Assembly (NCBI GenBank): GCA_029879945.1
Contig: JAOUPJ010000227.1
Coordinates: 1-5,921 of the forward strand
Source of the DNA: Gammaproteobacteria bacterium
Lineage (GTDB): Bacteria; Pseudomonadota; Gammaproteobacteria; S012-40
DNA length: 5,921 bases
Reading direction: 5' to 3'
Shown here: positions 5,693 to 5,921 of the stretch, in pieces
Layout: every line of letters begins with the position of its first letter
How positions within the stretch are numbered: position 1 is the stretch's first letter
Made by a program: the position numbers and the translations under genes
Notes under the pieces: model-generated
What the model saw: only the letters and a program-made list of their open reading frames with translations
Told to the model about the DNA's origin: nothing
Databases searched by the model: none

Positions 5693-5755
5693 ATTCACCT
5701 CGAAATACAGAATACATATAAGGTGATCCGTTTAAAGAACGAATCGATCTTCTAG

Positions 5756-5921
5756 CTATGATGTGAAGCGAGGGGGGGCGCGAGATCGAACATGGGTATA
5801 TGAAAGCCAGGTGGACCCAGAATCGCCGGATACTACAGACCCGATAAGTCTTTCGCTGCTTTCATGCTGAGGACAGTATTGTACCAATACAAAAATGTCG
5901 GCTTGATGATCCGGCTTGGCG
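5756..5921 (-). CDS. Possible 3' end of an unrecognised gene entering from the right edge (partial)
   Basis: On the minus strand one frame is open from the window edge (first full codon at 5920-5918) to a TAG at 5758-5756, giving 54 residues: AKPDHQADIFVLVQYCPQHE then SSERLIGSVVSGDSG and a tail ending THVRSRAPPRFTS. A frame this long could arise by chance. It is supported by its orientation with hupE (63-base gap) and plausible codon use. A run of seven G at 5772-5778 lies inside the RAPP codons, so frame here is sensitive to one-base errors. I recognise no family; a Cys/His-containing small metal-related protein ending in an R-A-P-P tail is only a guess. No clear promoter was found between it and hupE. 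Confidence 0.3.
   Translation of the reverse strand, partial: AKPDHQADIFVLVQYCPQHESSERLIGSVVSGDSGSTWLSYTHVRSRAPPRFTS

Noticed and set aside
5255..5755. A 166-codon plus-strand open frame opposite the hupE-like gene
   Set aside because: It is antisense to a protein with clear family motifs, has no ribosome-binding site or recognisable domain, and its composition reflects the complement of a hydrophobic gene.

Overview
The window looks like an ordinary chromosomal segment of a moderately AT-rich Gammaproteobacterium, probably marine. I infer this from the protein families (LysR regulator, DUF2938, DUF6356, HupE/UreJ with DUF6488), from the GGGSSSS-type lipoprotein linker, and from the N-terminal module of the large lipoprotein, which I associate with marine gammaproteobacterial lipoproteins. 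No IS element, integrase, tRNA, rRNA or CRISPR array is visible. Genus-level placement is not possible from the sequence alone.

Layout, left to right. (1) Positions 1-122, minus strand: the 5' end of a LysR-type regulator, cut by the window edge. (2) A divergent intergenic region (123-256) carries a perfect GTTGCG-N4-CGCAAC palindrome and a repeated CAACCTTT/TTGCGT pattern with a period of about 20 bp, a plausible operator for that regulator. (3) Plus strand: a four-helix DUF2938 membrane protein (257-766) overlaps a small DUF6356-type protein (766-1038) by one base (TAATG), so the two are probably translationally coupled and controlled by the divergent regulator. (4) After a 288-base AT-rich gap comes a 588-residue lipoprotein (1327-3093) with about 13 degenerate YD-like repeats and embedded D-x-N-x-D-G loops. 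(5) After another gap with a recognisable promoter comes an exported protein of 284 residues (3374-4228) with a DAFRHA ... AHE ... MDLHNN signature, resembling DUF6973-type domains. (6) A strong hairpin (4356-4383) separates it from a convergent minus-strand pair: a HupE/UreJ-family membrane protein (5692 down to 4892), then a small periplasmic histidine-rich DUF6488 protein (4799 down to 4449). An unrecognised open frame enters from the right edge on the minus strand (5921 down to 5756) and may be the gene upstream of hupE.

Functional reading. The HupE-DUF6488 pair points to transition-metal handling at the envelope: a polytopic permease-like protein with membrane histidines plus a small secreted protein with an HEHGHGHSHG cluster. 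The lipoprotein and the DAFRHA/AHE protein are both envelope or exported proteins of unknown role, and each appears to be its own transcription unit. I see no clear new multi-gene system. The least explained items are the repeat lipoprotein, the DAFRHA/AHE exported protein and the operator-like repeats beside the LysR gene. All family names come from remembered sequence motifs, not from a search.
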